A stretch of 33,631 bases of DNA from Desulfosporosinus sp. BRH_c37 (GTDB lineage: Bacteria > Bacillota > Desulfitobacteriia > Desulfitobacteriales > Desulfitobacteriaceae), in assembly GCA_001516045.1 (NCBI GenBank), contig LOEW01000282.1:1-33631 (forward strand), read 5' to 3'. Below are positions 1 through 8,433 of this stretch, piece by piece. Below the pieces are notes generated by a model, which worked only from the letters and a program-made list of their open reading frames with translations, was not told the DNA's origin and ran no database searches. A program made the translations under genes and the position numbers. The stretch's first letter is position 1; the number at the start of each line of letters is the position of its first letter.

Positions 1-100
1 CTAACACTTTCAGGTCACGGCGACTTTTTAATTTCCACCTATTCCTAATTATAGCTTTTTTGAGGTGAATTGCAAGGTATGATTATCAAGAAAAAACATT

Positions 101-170
101 GTATCAAGAACATATGTTTGATACTATATGATTAACAAGTTGACATCCGTAGCCTTTGTGAAAATAAAAT
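101..170 (+). promoter_or_regulatory. Possible promoter and interrupted palindrome upstream of the methyltransferase remnant
   Basis: TTGACA lies at 140-145, and TAAAAT at 165-170 could be a -10 box, although the 19-nt spacer is long. Just upstream, 101-124 is an interrupted palindrome: GTATCA pairs with TGATAC and AACAT with ATGTT, with two extra bases (AG) on the left side. Such a site could bind a dimeric regulator, for example a restriction-modification controller, but nothing in the window identifies one. The rest of 1-217 shows no gene. Confidence 0.3.
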
Positions 171-217
171 TACTTTGGGTTATTTAGTTATTTTACTGCA
201 AATGAACGGAGGTAGAC

Positions 218-442
218 GTGATGCAATCAGGGGAAAAGTATCATAAAGTCCGATTGGCGTCTGCTCCATGGACAATGCATGAATTTTTTGCAGGAAGCGG
301 CTTAGTTGCTTATGGTTTAAAAGATATGTTCCGCCCTGTTTGGGCAAATGATATTTGTCTTAAGAAAGCTGCCGTCTACAAAGAAAATTTTACAAGCAAG
401 CACTTTGTACAACTCCCAACACCTTTACCCTTAAACGTCTAG
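218..442 (+). pseudogene. DNA (cytosine-5) methyltransferase, N-terminal fragment
   Basis: The 74-residue product begins like a C5-cytosine DNA methyltransferase. It has the SAM-binding motif I (FFAGSGLV) followed by an acidic loop (WANDICLKKAAVYKENF). Family members run to 300 residues or more with a Pro-Cys catalytic motif, which is absent here. Similarity seems to end near FTSKHFV, about base 410, and the last ten residues look like unrelated read-through. The start is GTG at 218 or ATG at 221, both behind a CGGAGG ribosome binding site at 208-213, so the 5' control region is intact and only the 3' part is lost. The fragment converges on, and overlaps by 12 bp, the next gene on the opposite strand. 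It cannot methylate DNA. It is probably the stump of a lost restriction-modification system. Confidence 0.7.
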
Positions 443-931
443 GTATGAATCAATCACTTCCCATGAGATACTTCCACTATTTATATTGTACCTTAATAGC
501 AGGTGTCCTGAAATATGTCCATCTTGGAAATATGCAAATACCCACCTATTCGTAAGAATATGTATGTCGTTGTCACCATAAAACCCCATTGTGCCACCCA
601 AAACACCCTTGAAGGGAATCAACTCGGGATGCATCTTGAGGTCTACAACGATATCTTGCAGTTGACCAGTAAATCCTTTACGCTGTAACTCCAACATTGT
701 CGTTTTATCATAATTAGCTACTTCAAATTTCTCAATCTTGCTCTTCAATTCCACTATCTGAGTGGCATAATCACTATTTTGTTGCTGCAGTTGGGTATTG
801 TGGTTAGATAAACTAGTCTCCTCTTGCTCCAAGTTGTTAAACTTACTTTGATATTGAAAAACAATGAATAAGGAGACGAATAAAATCACGACCAATGAGC
901 CGATCCATATGATTCGCTCTTTGCTTTTCAC
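431..931 (-). CDS. Membrane-anchored coiled-coil protein of unknown function
   Basis: I do not recognise this 166-residue protein. One hydrophobic segment at about residues 7-25, after a short positive N-terminus, predicts an inner-membrane anchor with the rest outside the cell. Residues about 28-72 are rich in Q, E, N and L with heptad-like spacing, suggesting a coiled coil. A compact soluble domain of about 95 residues follows and has no cysteine. The start is GTG at 931, with GGAG about 8 nt upstream. It lies 57 bp downstream of another single-pass protein on the same strand, and the two may form an operon. Its 3' end overlaps the methyltransferase fragment. Confidence 0.7.
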   Translation of the reverse strand: MKSKERIIWIGSLVVILFVSLFIVFQYQSKFNNLEQEETSLSNHNTQLQQQNSDYATQIVELKSKIEKFEVANYDKTTMLELQRKGFTGQLQDIVVDLKMHPELIPFKGVLGGTMGFYGDNDIHILTNRWVFAYFQDGHISGHLLLRYNINSGSISWEVIDSYLDV

Positions 932-988
932 TTTCCCATCTCCATCCCCTTTATAAGGTGTATAATCCTACAAATGCGCAAGGAAATA

Positions 989-2236
989 TTATGGCTTGAG
1001 GGGCTGCAAATCTAAAAGGGTGAATGTTCCTTGCTTGGTAAGTTGAATTAATTCAGAACCATCGGCTGAGACGTAATTTTCATCGCCCTGGAATTTGACC
1101 TCTGCAAGATGACCGTCTGTAATGATACTGACTGTTTGATTATCATAGACGACGATTTGCCCGTTAGCTCCAATCAGTGCTTTTGCTTTTTCGTTAAAGG
1201 GGATAGATCCTTTCCATTCGGTTTTCAGTGAAGGATTCTCCTTGATCAATTCTTGGTCGGCTGTGGTCTTAATCTTTACGAGTTGATGATTGACTACTTC
1301 TCCGATATATACTCTTCCCTTTCTGACTCCTAAAATCCTATCGTTGGCATTTTTAGAAATGACTTGACGCTTTCCATTACTTAAGGCGACAACTTCTTGG
1401 ACAGTCCCCACTTTACTGTCAATATAAAGTGTTGCGAAGCGATCAGAGATCACCATATTATCGATATGCTCTTTGGCTTTACTTAGGGTACTTACCGTTT
1501 TATTAATGTCAATTTCCATGAATTGCTGTTTCATGTCCTTAGTGACAGTTAAGTACATCAGGTTGGTAGAGGTTGCAACTACAAATTTTTCAATCCTTCC
1601 TGCTGTCGAAATCTCTTCACTGCCACTCAGGGGGTCAAATGGATTTATACGATCATCCGGAGCGATATCTTCATCACTATTCGGGAGTTCCAGTGAATAT
1701 AGTTCTGTAAGTTGTGGACTTCCATACCGTTTTTCATACCTAGGCTCTTCCGGAACCTCTTTGGTCACAATTTTCGCATGGTTTGGATCTTCTGTTTTCG
1801 GCTCAATTAAAGGGGTTGAGGGTATAGACTTAGCGGGCACTTTAACAGTTGTCACCTGATTAGGGTTTTTCTTGGCATAAAAATAGAGTAAGATATTTCG
1901 ATCGGGTAGCCATTGATACATTTGGACGCCTAATGTTTGATCAGTAGTTGAGGGAGATTTCTTCTCAAAAACCAGCTTTCCCTTTTTTAGGTTGAAGATT
2001 TTAAGTGTTCCATGGTCGGAATAAGCCAAGTAATCCTTAGCATAAGAGACTTGAATATTCGTAAGCTCAGATCCAGGAATGGTCGCTTTGAGTTGAGGCG
2101 CGATAGGGGGTTCACTATCCCCATCCATTGGTCCCATAACTTTCTGTATTTTATTTTCCAGAAGGGTGTACCCTCCAAGTTGAAAACAGAGTGCAACAAA
2201 TATCCAAACTAATAGGATGCGCAGTTTCTTCTTCAT
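989..2236 (-). CDS. Single-pass membrane protein with a large extracytoplasmic, propeller-like domain, unknown function
   Basis: This product is 415 residues from the ATG at 2236. I prefer that start to a GTG at 2269 because AAAAGGGTGG sits about 7 nt upstream of it, while the GTG has no clear ribosome binding site. A hydrophobic segment at about residues 6-24 (LRILLVWIFVALCFQLGGY) is a signal anchor. The remainder is rich in short beta-strand-like segments ending in phrases such as YLAYSDHGTLKIFNL and NGQIVVYDNQT. These resemble the blades of WD40- or PQQ-type propellers without matching a family I can name. A charged, proline-rich stretch at about 150-200 is probably disordered. It may sense or scaffold at the cell surface, which is inference from architecture alone. 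Confidence 0.65.
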   Translation of the reverse strand: MKKKLRILLVWIFVALCFQLGGYTLLENKIQKVMGPMDGDSEPPIAPQLKATIPGSELTNIQVSYAKDYLAYSDHGTLKIFNLKKGKLVFEKKSPSTTDQTLGVQMYQWLPDRNILLYFYAKKNPNQVTTVKVPAKSIPSTPLIEPKTEDPNHAKIVTKEVPEEPRYEKRYGSPQLTELYSLELPNSDEDIAPDDRINPFDPLSGSEEISTAGRIEKFVVATSTNLMYLTVTKDMKQQFMEIDINKTVSTLSKAKEHIDNMVISDRFATLYIDSKVGTVQEVVALSNGKRQVISKNANDRILGVRKGRVYIGEVVNHQLVKIKTTADQELIKENPSLKTEWKGSIPFNEKAKALIGANGQIVVYDNQTVSIITDGHLAEVKFQGDENYVSADGSELIQLTKQGTFTLLDLQPLKP

Positions 2237-2262
2237 ATGTAAATCCACCCTTTTAAGCAAAG

Positions 2263-2379
2263 TCACCAAATCAATTCATTCGTTGCCCTATTCTGGCATG
2301 ACCACGATACCCGTTGGAAGGTAGCGTTCACCAGCCCAATTCCAAAGTTTATTAATAAAACTTTATCATCAAACCCCAT
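2263..2379 (-). CDS. Possible 38-residue small protein downstream of the U32 peptidase
   Basis: This short frame starts at ATG 2379, 12 bp after the U32 gene's stop codon. It is preceded by a very good ribosome binding site (AGAGGAGG, about 5 nt spacing). The product begins MGFDDKVLLINFGIGLVNA, a hydrophobic segment long enough for a membrane helix, and ends in a polar tail at 2263. It may be a genuine small membrane protein translated from the U32 message, or the stump of a longer gene that was truncated. The AT-rich near-palindrome AAAGTTTATT/AATAAAACTTT lies inside it and could instead belong to a weak terminator. I do not recognise a family. Confidence 0.35.
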   Translation of the reverse strand: MGFDDKVLLINFGIGLVNATFQRVSWSCQNRATNELIW

Positions 2380-2391
2380 TCGTTCCTCCTC

Positions 2392-4956
2392 TTATAGTAC
2401 GCCACGGAAGAAATGCCCCTTAGTAAATCCATCTGGGAAAAGAGAAGCTAAATCAGCCATCCCTTCCACCGACGTCCATGCTGTCTTCTTGCCTTCAGAT
2501 ACTTTATCCCAAGCCTCAACAAACAACTGAACAATCCGCTGAACTTGCCCGGGAGTCTGTCGAGTCAATTGCAAACGAACAGTTGAAAATCCCATGCGTC
2601 GGATTTGAGCAAGCTCTTCATAGAGGTTGAGGACCTTCACATTAAAGAGATGCATCCGGCACTCCTGATCTGTCTCGACCGGAAAATCATAACGCATCCG
2701 ATCGCGTAAGTAATGAGGTTCTTGCATACAGGTTCCTGAACAGTGTTGCCCCTTTTTTCCGCCTAAAGTTGCCCCAACCGGACAGTATTCGCTGACCATC
2801 ATCTCCAGGTCTCCAAATGCCAGTAACTCTACTCCCTGCCATCTCGCTAAATGGGTGAGTTGTTCATGATGCAGTTCGGGCGAAAGAGTCACTCCTCTTG
2901 CTCCCAGACGCAAAAAGTAAGCAAGGCTAGCTTCATTAAAAACATTCAAAGAATAATCAATTTCAAACGGCCAATCCACTGCAACGGCCCTCATGAGCTC
3001 CAACTCTCCAAGATTGGAAACCATTAGTTTTGGTTTATCCGGCCACCCCGCCGCCTTATTAAGATCCGACAAAAGACTAGCGCTCTGAGCCTGATTTAAG
3101 ACGCGGGGTAAACGCCAAACACAATCGATTCCCTGCTTATGACACCTCTCGAAACTTCTACGAATTTCTTCCAGAGAAAACCCTCGCCGAGAACGCCAAT
3201 GCTCCCCACCAATGAGGATCCGTTTGGCTCCTGCTTGAATAGCAGCTCGCAGCGTTTCCGGTTCACTCACAGCCACCGAAATCCGGGGCATGACGCTATT
3301 AAAAGTTTGCAAGCCTGTCCGTTCTTCGATCTGACGCTTTTTCCAGCGCTCTATTCTCTGACCATATGTGTGCCGATCGACCTTTGCTCGATTCGCTTCT
3401 TCTAGCAACCTTTCAACTGCTAGGCGGCGCATTTCATTTAGATCGCTTACCGGCAGCATGATGCCCTCATCGACTTCCAACTCCAACTTGTCTAGCCAAA
3501 AGGGCGTTGTCCCTAATCGCCCTAACTGTTGGAAGGCATAGTCCCACGTTAGAGGTCTTTTCAAAGCCATTTGTGCTGCGCTAGCTGAATAAACGGTGAC
3601 TCTACGCTCGCTCTCCATGACATCCATTTGCAACTTTCCCCCAACATGTCCCGATAGGCGAATGGTCAGTGGGCTTTTGCGTTGCTCCCGTCCCTCTTGG
3701 AAGCTTACTCGGGCCTTTTCCATCAATAACGCATCATTAGTCTTAAAAACACGGTCTCCGGGCTGAGCCATCCCCAAAAACTCGATCTGCACGGTTTCAC
3801 CCTGTAATCCTTCTCCAACCTCTGTTTCGTCCCTCCAAATTTTCCCGACCGTAATCCCTTCTCGTCCACGACCTGTCCAAAATTCAATCCCATCACCAGG
3901 GTGCAAAGCGGCCTCCAGCTTGAGAGATAATCGCCCAAAATCTAACCTTACCACCCGCCCAAGACGAGTCCCTCGGTTGTTCGGGCGGCTATAGCTCATA
4001 AGTTCTGCACCGAGGTTTTCTCTGAAATAACCGCTTGTAAAATCCCGATTAAAAACTTGCAGTAATTCTTGATGCTCCCCTGAGGTTAGCAAGGGAGCAT
4101 CTGCGCAGCCTTCTTGCTGATTTCCAATCCGGTCTATTGCTTGCCGATAGAGCCGAATTACAGTTGCCACATATTCAGGCCGCTTCATTCTTCCCTCCAC
4201 TTTAAAGGAACAAATGCCAATTTGCTTTAACTCAGCCAATTCCTCCGCTAAATTTAAATCTCGTGGGCTTAATAAGTGATCCCCCGGTTTTTTCTGGACT
4301 AATAGGTTCTCTTTCTCTTCATTCACTAGTTGGTACGTCATCCGACAAGGTTGCGCACATGTACCACGGTTGCCGCTTCGCCCCCCGATAAAACTCGACA
4401 TGAGACATTGCCCGGAATAACCTATACAAAGTGCGCCATGCACGAAGACTTCAAGATCTAACGGCGTGTTTTCCGCAATCTCTTTCATTTCAGCTGCTGA
4501 GGTTTCCCTAGCCAACACAACTCGGCAAAAGCCCAGCGCTTCCAAATGTTGAACACCCCAACTAGTATTCACCGTCATTTGTGTACTGGCATGGATCCCT
4601 ATTTCTGGAAGTATACTATGAATTAACTCTGCTACCCCCACATCTTGCAAAATCAGAGCATCGACACCGATTTCATGTAAGGCAAAGAGATAGTCTAACA
4701 ATTCCTGGAATTCTTGGTCTGCAATAAGAATATTTACTGTCACATACACCTTAACCTGTCGTGCATGGGCATAACGAACCGCCTTTTGTAACTCTTCTAA
4801 ATCGAAATTTGCAGCGCTTGCCCTGGCACTAAAGTTCTTTCCTCCGAGGTAAACTGCATCTGCGCCATTTTCTACTGCCGCTTTGAAAGCCTCAAAACTT
4901 CCTGCAGGAGCCAAAAGCTCCAACGGTAGGGTTTCTTGGGTTTTTATTTCATTCAT
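2392..4956 (-). CDS. U32 family peptidase-like protein with central DUF3656-type insert (RlhA/TrhP-like)
   Basis: The 854-residue protein is a long U32 family member. It opens with the family signature LELLAPAGS at 12-20, then AVYLGGKNFSARA. The hallmark segment VFVHGALCIGYSGQC at about 171-185 leads to GNRGTCAQPCR. Cysteines 177, 184, 200 and 249 are spaced like the [4Fe-4S] ligands of UbiU-type members. Around 370-490 is an insert resembling the DUF3656 'collagenase' domain, followed by a second barrel-like half with further cysteines (EYCPVGA, QHCSGTC). Bacterial relatives hydroxylate rRNA (RlhA) or tRNA (TrhP), so an RNA-modifying role is more likely than proteolysis, though the exact substrate is unknown. 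It has its own promoter and is transcribed away from the Fe-S protein gene. Confidence 0.9.
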   Translation of the reverse strand: MNEIKTQETLPLELLAPAGSFEAFKAAVENGADAVYLGGKNFSARASAANFDLEELQKAVRYAHARQVKVYVTVNILIADQEFQELLDYLFALHEIGVDALILQDVGVAELIHSILPEIGIHASTQMTVNTSWGVQHLEALGFCRVVLARETSAAEMKEIAENTPLDLEVFVHGALCIGYSGQCLMSSFIGGRSGNRGTCAQPCRMTYQLVNEEKENLLVQKKPGDHLLSPRDLNLAEELAELKQIGICSFKVEGRMKRPEYVATVIRLYRQAIDRIGNQQEGCADAPLLTSGEHQELLQVFNRDFTSGYFRENLGAELMSYSRPNNRGTRLGRVVRLDFGRLSLKLEAALHPGDGIEFWTGRGREGITVGKIWRDETEVGEGLQGETVQIEFLGMAQPGDRVFKTNDALLMEKARVSFQEGREQRKSPLTIRLSGHVGGKLQMDVMESERRVTVYSASAAQMALKRPLTWDYAFQQLGRLGTTPFWLDKLELEVDEGIMLPVSDLNEMRRLAVERLLEEANRAKVDRHTYGQRIERWKKRQIEERTGLQTFNSVMPRISVAVSEPETLRAAIQAGAKRILIGGEHWRSRRGFSLEEIRRSFERCHKQGIDCVWRLPRVLNQAQSASLLSDLNKAAGWPDKPKLMVSNLGELELMRAVAVDWPFEIDYSLNVFNEASLAYFLRLGARGVTLSPELHHEQLTHLARWQGVELLAFGDLEMMVSEYCPVGATLGGKKGQHCSGTCMQEPHYLRDRMRYDFPVETDQECRMHLFNVKVLNLYEELAQIRRMGFSTVRLQLTRQTPGQVQRIVQLFVEAWDKVSEGKKTAWTSVEGMADLASLFPDGFTKGHFFRGVL

Positions 4957-5029
4957 TTAGTTTATTCCCCTGTTTCTACATTAGCCAATATTTGATATCC
5001 ATCCTCTGCTCAGGACCGGACACAACTAT

Positions 5030-5059
5030 ATTATAATTGTTTAATTTTAATTTGTACAA
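5030..5059 (-). promoter_or_regulatory. Sigma-A promoter for the U32 gene
   Basis: On the minus strand TTGTAC (5059-5054) is followed after 18 nt by a perfect TATAAT (5035-5030). This would give a leader of about 65 nt before the U32 start at 4956. The interval 4957-5364 (408 bp) has no gene. It holds this promoter, the divergent promoter at 5206-5233 and otherwise AT-rich DNA. Confidence 0.6.
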
Positions 5060-5205
5060 TTGGCATCTAAAGCGAGAAAGGTATTAACTCATTCCATGAT
5101 AGTAAAAGTTCAGTTGTTCAGTTAGCGAGAAGTTTAGAAATTCCTGATGCATAAATCCCCCTCAAATTTCTCAATTTTGGGACATATCGTTGCCGAAAAC
5201 AATTA

Positions 5206-5233
5206 TTGACATATGTTTAATATCAAGTATAAT
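5206..5233 (+). promoter_or_regulatory. Consensus sigma-A promoter for the Fe-S protein gene
   Basis: TTGACA (5206-5211) and TATAAT (5228-5233) are both perfect and separated by 16 nt. The predicted transcript has an untranslated leader of about 125 nt before the start at 5365. I saw no clear riboswitch or attenuator hairpin in that leader. A consensus promoter suggests strong, mainly constitutive expression. Confidence 0.7.
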
Positions 5234-5364
5234 GAAAATAAATGGGCATATGCCAATAATTAACTCCATCTTTTATTTATTTATATCATAATTAGGCAAC
5301 CAAGATACCCCAAGAAATAACTACGAATTTTCGAGAGTTAACTTGTGGAAAGAGGAGAGTTAAT

Positions 5365-6981
5365 ATGATCAATCAAAGAGATTTACGTCCAAGAGATATG
5401 GGACGAACGGATGAGCAGCTGATCAAACTAGAACCCGAACAGCTAATGCCTTTATTTCCACCCTATGATAAACCCGGAATGGAACCGCCTTTAACTGACC
5501 CAAAGCCCGCCTGGAAAGAAAAATTCTGTACTACTTTAGATGGCTACGTTGGTGTCGATACTTTAAATCGCCCCAAAACTAAAGAGGAAGAAGACGAATT
5601 CGTTCGAAAGTTCCTCAATGGCTTAGAAAAAAGCTTTTCAGATGCCAATAATGGAGCTCTTCAACCGTTTTTATTATCCTTTGAATACTGTGCAAAATGT
5701 GATACGTGTTCTGCTGCCTGCCATATCTACGAAGCGTCTGGAAAAAATGAGTTATACCGCCCTATTTTCCGTTCCGAAACTCTTCGAAAAATTGTCAAAA
5801 AGTACTTTACCAAAAGCGGAAGGCTCCTAGGCAGTTTTGTCGGAGCAGATATTGATGTGAACTGGGAAACGATTGCTCGACTTGGAGAATTGGCCTATCG
5901 CTGTAATCTTTGCCGTCGTTGTGCTCAGACCTGCCCGTTAGGCTTAGATAACTCCATTCTCACCAAAGAAATCCGTAAGGTGTTCAGTCAAGAGCTGGGC
6001 ATTGCACCTCTTCCCCTGCATACCAAAGGTACGGTGCTTCAAATAAAAACAGGTTCATCTACAGGGGTTAATAAACCTGCTTTCTTAGATACGATAGAGT
6101 TTTTAGAAGAAGATATCGAAGAGAAGTATGGCCGAAAGATTAAATTTCCGATGGACAAGAAAGGAGCCGATATTCTTCTTATACATAATGCGGGCGAGTA
6201 TATGGCTTGGCCTGAAAACCCCATTGCTTTTGCCATTCTCTTTGAAGAAGCTGGTTTAAATTATACACTCAGTAGTGAAATCGCGGGATATGACAATGTA
6301 AACTACGGCATCTGGTATGATGACTTCCAAGCAAAAACCCTAGCCACACTACAGATGAAAGTAGCCAAAGAATTAGGAGTCAACCGAATAGTCATCGCAG
6401 AGTGTGGGCATGCCCATAAGGCTGCTGCCCTCATAGGGGATCGCATGGTGAATGGAGATGCTAAAGTACCAGTCGAGAGTTGCCTCCCTCTGCTCTGGGA
6501 TCTGGTCAAGAGCAAACAACTAAAGTTAGATCCTAGTAAAAACAATTTTCCTGTGACGCTTCATGATCCTTGTAATTATGTACGGGGAATGGGGATTGTT
6601 GAACCTCAACGGAAGGTCTTAAAGGCAATTAGTCCTCAGTTTAGGGAAATGACACCCCATGGAGTCGATAATTACTGCTGTGGTGGTGGTGGGGGGTTCG
6701 CTATTACGAATTCCATTAACTTCTCTGAATGGAGAAACAAAGTAAGTTCTCGTATGAAGTTTAATCAGATCCTGGGAGCCTTTCAGGATAGTATGGAGAA
6801 TACTACCCTACCTAAATATGTTTGTGCACCTTGTTCGAATTGTAAAGGAGCTATTCGAGACTTACTGGAGTTCTACGAAGCGACAGAAAAATTCAATCTT
6901 CAATATGGTGGTTTAGTAGAACTAATGGTCAATGCCCTAGTGAGTATGGAAAAACCGTTTATGGAGTTTTTAGAAGAATAG
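5365..6981 (+). CDS. HdrD/DsrK-like [4Fe-4S] and CCG-domain protein
   Basis: The 538-residue cytoplasmic protein has two classical CxxCxxCxxxC [4Fe-4S] motifs, at C109-C119 and C180-C190. A C-terminal cysteine-rich half follows with a CCG-type signature: HDPC at 400-403, NYCCGGGGG at 436-444 and CAPCSNC at 487-493. The first CCG repeat is degenerate, with only AECGHAH near 347. This is the architecture of HdrD, DsrK/TmcB and related catalytic subunits of heterodisulfide-reductase-like complexes, which pass electrons to disulfides such as the DsrC trisulfide. The length matches DsrK (about 540). There is no membrane segment and no neighbouring dsrMJOP gene, so its partner is unknown. The start has GAGGAGAG 6-7 nt upstream and a consensus promoter of its own. 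Confidence 0.85.
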   Translation: MINQRDLRPRDMGRTDEQLIKLEPEQLMPLFPPYDKPGMEPPLTDPKPAWKEKFCTTLDGYVGVDTLNRPKTKEEEDEFVRKFLNGLEKSFSDANNGALQPFLLSFEYCAKCDTCSAACHIYEASGKNELYRPIFRSETLRKIVKKYFTKSGRLLGSFVGADIDVNWETIARLGELAYRCNLCRRCAQTCPLGLDNSILTKEIRKVFSQELGIAPLPLHTKGTVLQIKTGSSTGVNKPAFLDTIEFLEEDIEEKYGRKIKFPMDKKGADILLIHNAGEYMAWPENPIAFAILFEEAGLNYTLSSEIAGYDNVNYGIWYDDFQAKTLATLQMKVAKELGVNRIVIAECGHAHKAAALIGDRMVNGDAKVPVESCLPLLWDLVKSKQLKLDPSKNNFPVTLHDPCNYVRGMGIVEPQRKVLKAISPQFREMTPHGVDNYCCGGGGGFAITNSINFSEWRNKVSSRMKFNQILGAFQDSMENTTLPKYVCAPCSNCKGAIRDLLEFYEATEKFNLQYGGLVELMVNALVSMEKPFMEFLEE

Positions 6982-7082
6982 TATGTACAAAATATTATTT
7001 TATAACTAAATTGGATGTGCTTAGCCGAATGAGTACCGTATGACAGACAAATTATTATGATGCACGCTAGTGAATTTAACTA

Positions 7083-7124
7083 AAATCAAAAGATCCAGAT
7101 CACCTGATCTGGATCTTTTGATTT
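7083..7124. terminator. Perfect 20-bp hairpin, probably a bidirectional terminator
   Basis: Bases 7083-7102 and 7105-7124 are exact reverse complements around a CC loop. The outer part is A/T-rich (AAATCAAAAG/CTTTTGATTT), so each strand's transcript leaves the hairpin through U-rich sequence. It lies about 100 bp after the Fe-S gene and before the convergent metalloenzyme gene. The rest of the 342-bp gap 6982-7323 shows no gene. Confidence 0.65.
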
Positions 7125-7323
7125 CCACTCATACCCACCACGCGATAAAAAGCAACGATCATTAATGTCCAGATTAGTACAGACAACGGTTTATCTTGGA
7201 ATAATGCAAGATTAACCAGCCCAGAACATGGTTCTTTCTCAATCACATTATGTACTTAATCTTTCACTTGTTAAAGCGACCTATTGATATCGCATAGTGC
7301 CTTAACTCAATGTGTTTCTCAGC

Positions 7324-8214
7324 TTAAGTTAATAACTTGATAATACCCGGAGTCACCTCTTCAAGTGTATCCCATTCCGGCCATTGTAATGGTTGATTAG
7401 AACAACATAGTGCAGGAACCGGATTTATGGTATGCCCTTTGACAGAAAAATCTTCGATGTTGCCATGGTCACTGGTCAGTATCCAGGCCACATTTTCTTC
7501 CTCAACCACTGAGAGAAAGCCACCAATAAAGCTATCAAGGCTTTCAACTAATCCGATCGCTTCATTCCATAGTTGCTTGTGCCCTAAAACGTCCGTCTGA
7601 AAAAATTCATATAACGTGAAATCATAATTTAAAGTCAAGTTTCCTAAATGTCGACCAGCCTCAAACGCAGAAATAATCGGAACCTGCTCCCCCAGTTGAA
7701 CGAGAATGGCATTGGTCATATCTTGATATACGGCTAATCCCTCCATTAAATCGGGAACACGTCTTAAGCGTACGCCGCCCGCTAAGGCTGATAGGGTGGA
7801 CGCCGTGTGTTTTCGTTTCCTGGTCCCAACCGCTTGATCATAAGCATCAGTAAAGGTATTAGCAAACATAACCGTCTTCCCAGCGTCCGCTAATTGCTTA
7901 AAGATACTCTTTTCAGCAATGATTTCAGCCAAGAGTTGATTGGGATAGGCACGAAGATGAAATCCAAGCGCTTTGGCTGCATTGATGCCCGTCCAGAGTG
8001 TCGTCTGACCTGTTGCACTCTGAGGCTTGCCCGACACTCCTAGCGTGGGATCTAACGCTCTAAGCACTGTCATATTATGGGTGATGAAGCGCTTTCCCCA
8101 GAGGAGATGGCCTCCCAGTAGTTCATCCAGAACAGGGGTTTTCGCCGCCACGATGGGATTATGGTCTTGTCCTCCAAGGCCAAAACCATCTACGAAAATC
8201 ATCACCATGTGCAT
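7324..8214 (-). CDS. Alkaline-phosphatase-superfamily metalloenzyme (phosphoglycerate mutase/phosphopentomutase-type fold)
   Basis: The 296-residue protein has the ordered metal-binding motifs of the superfamily: D9 in FVDGFG; a catalytic loop SATGQTT at 66-72, where a Ser or Thr would be the phosphorylated nucleophile; D208 and H212 in TDVLGHK; D249-H250 in TSDHGN; and H261 in KGHT. It is shorter than independent phosphoglycerate mutase (about 510) and phosphopentomutase (about 390), and it lacks a recognisable cap domain. The substrate therefore cannot be assigned. It has no signal peptide, so it should act in the cytoplasm. The ATG at 8214 has GGGGGAGAAG upstream. It appears to be a single gene. 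Confidence 0.8.
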   Translation of the reverse strand: MHMVMIFVDGFGLGGQDHNPIVAAKTPVLDELLGGHLLWGKRFITHNMTVLRALDPTLGVSGKPQSATGQTTLWTGINAAKALGFHLRAYPNQLLAEIIAEKSIFKQLADAGKTVMFANTFTDAYDQAVGTRKRKHTASTLSALAGGVRLRRVPDLMEGLAVYQDMTNAILVQLGEQVPIISAFEAGRHLGNLTLNYDFTLYEFFQTDVLGHKQLWNEAIGLVESLDSFIGGFLSVVEEENVAWILTSDHGNIEDFSVKGHTINPVPALCCSNQPLQWPEWDTLEEVTPGIIKLLT

Positions 8215-8298
8215 TGGTCTTCTCCCCCTTCCCCGTCCCTGCAGCCCTGGTTAGATCCTTTTCGTTTTTCAACAAATCAACATAGGTAATAATGGAGG

Positions 8299-8409
8299 TT
8301 AGGCACCGGTGCCTGCACCAAGTTCCGCGATAGCACGGGCAGTATTCCAGTCAATGGGTTCAAGCGTTTTTTTAGCGAGAAATCTTGAACTGGGTGTGAT
8401 GCTACTGAC
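8299..8409 (-). pseudogene. Remnant of a phospholipid N-methyltransferase-like SAM methyltransferase
   Basis: Downstream of the sensor kinase, one minus-strand frame encodes SSITPSSRFLAKK, then EPIDWNTARAIAELGAGTG, then a stop at 8299. This matches the N-terminal part of PmtA-type class I methyltransferases, where (G)SITPSS...LAKKM precedes motif I (ELGxGTG) of the SAM site. Only about 36 codons survive. There is no start codon, a stop lies just upstream (8410-8412), and everything after motif I is lost. It is in the same frame as the kinase gene but separated from it by two stops. It is non-functional. Confidence 0.65.
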
Positions 8410-8433
8410 TTAAGCAGATAACTTGTCCTTTTC

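Noticed and set aside
8301..8314. Perfect 14-bp palindrome AGGCACCGGTGCCT, at first taken for an operator or element end
   Set aside because: It falls in the codons for GAGTGA of the methyltransferase remnant's SAM motif (GCA-GGC-ACC-GGT-GCC-T), so coding sequence explains it.
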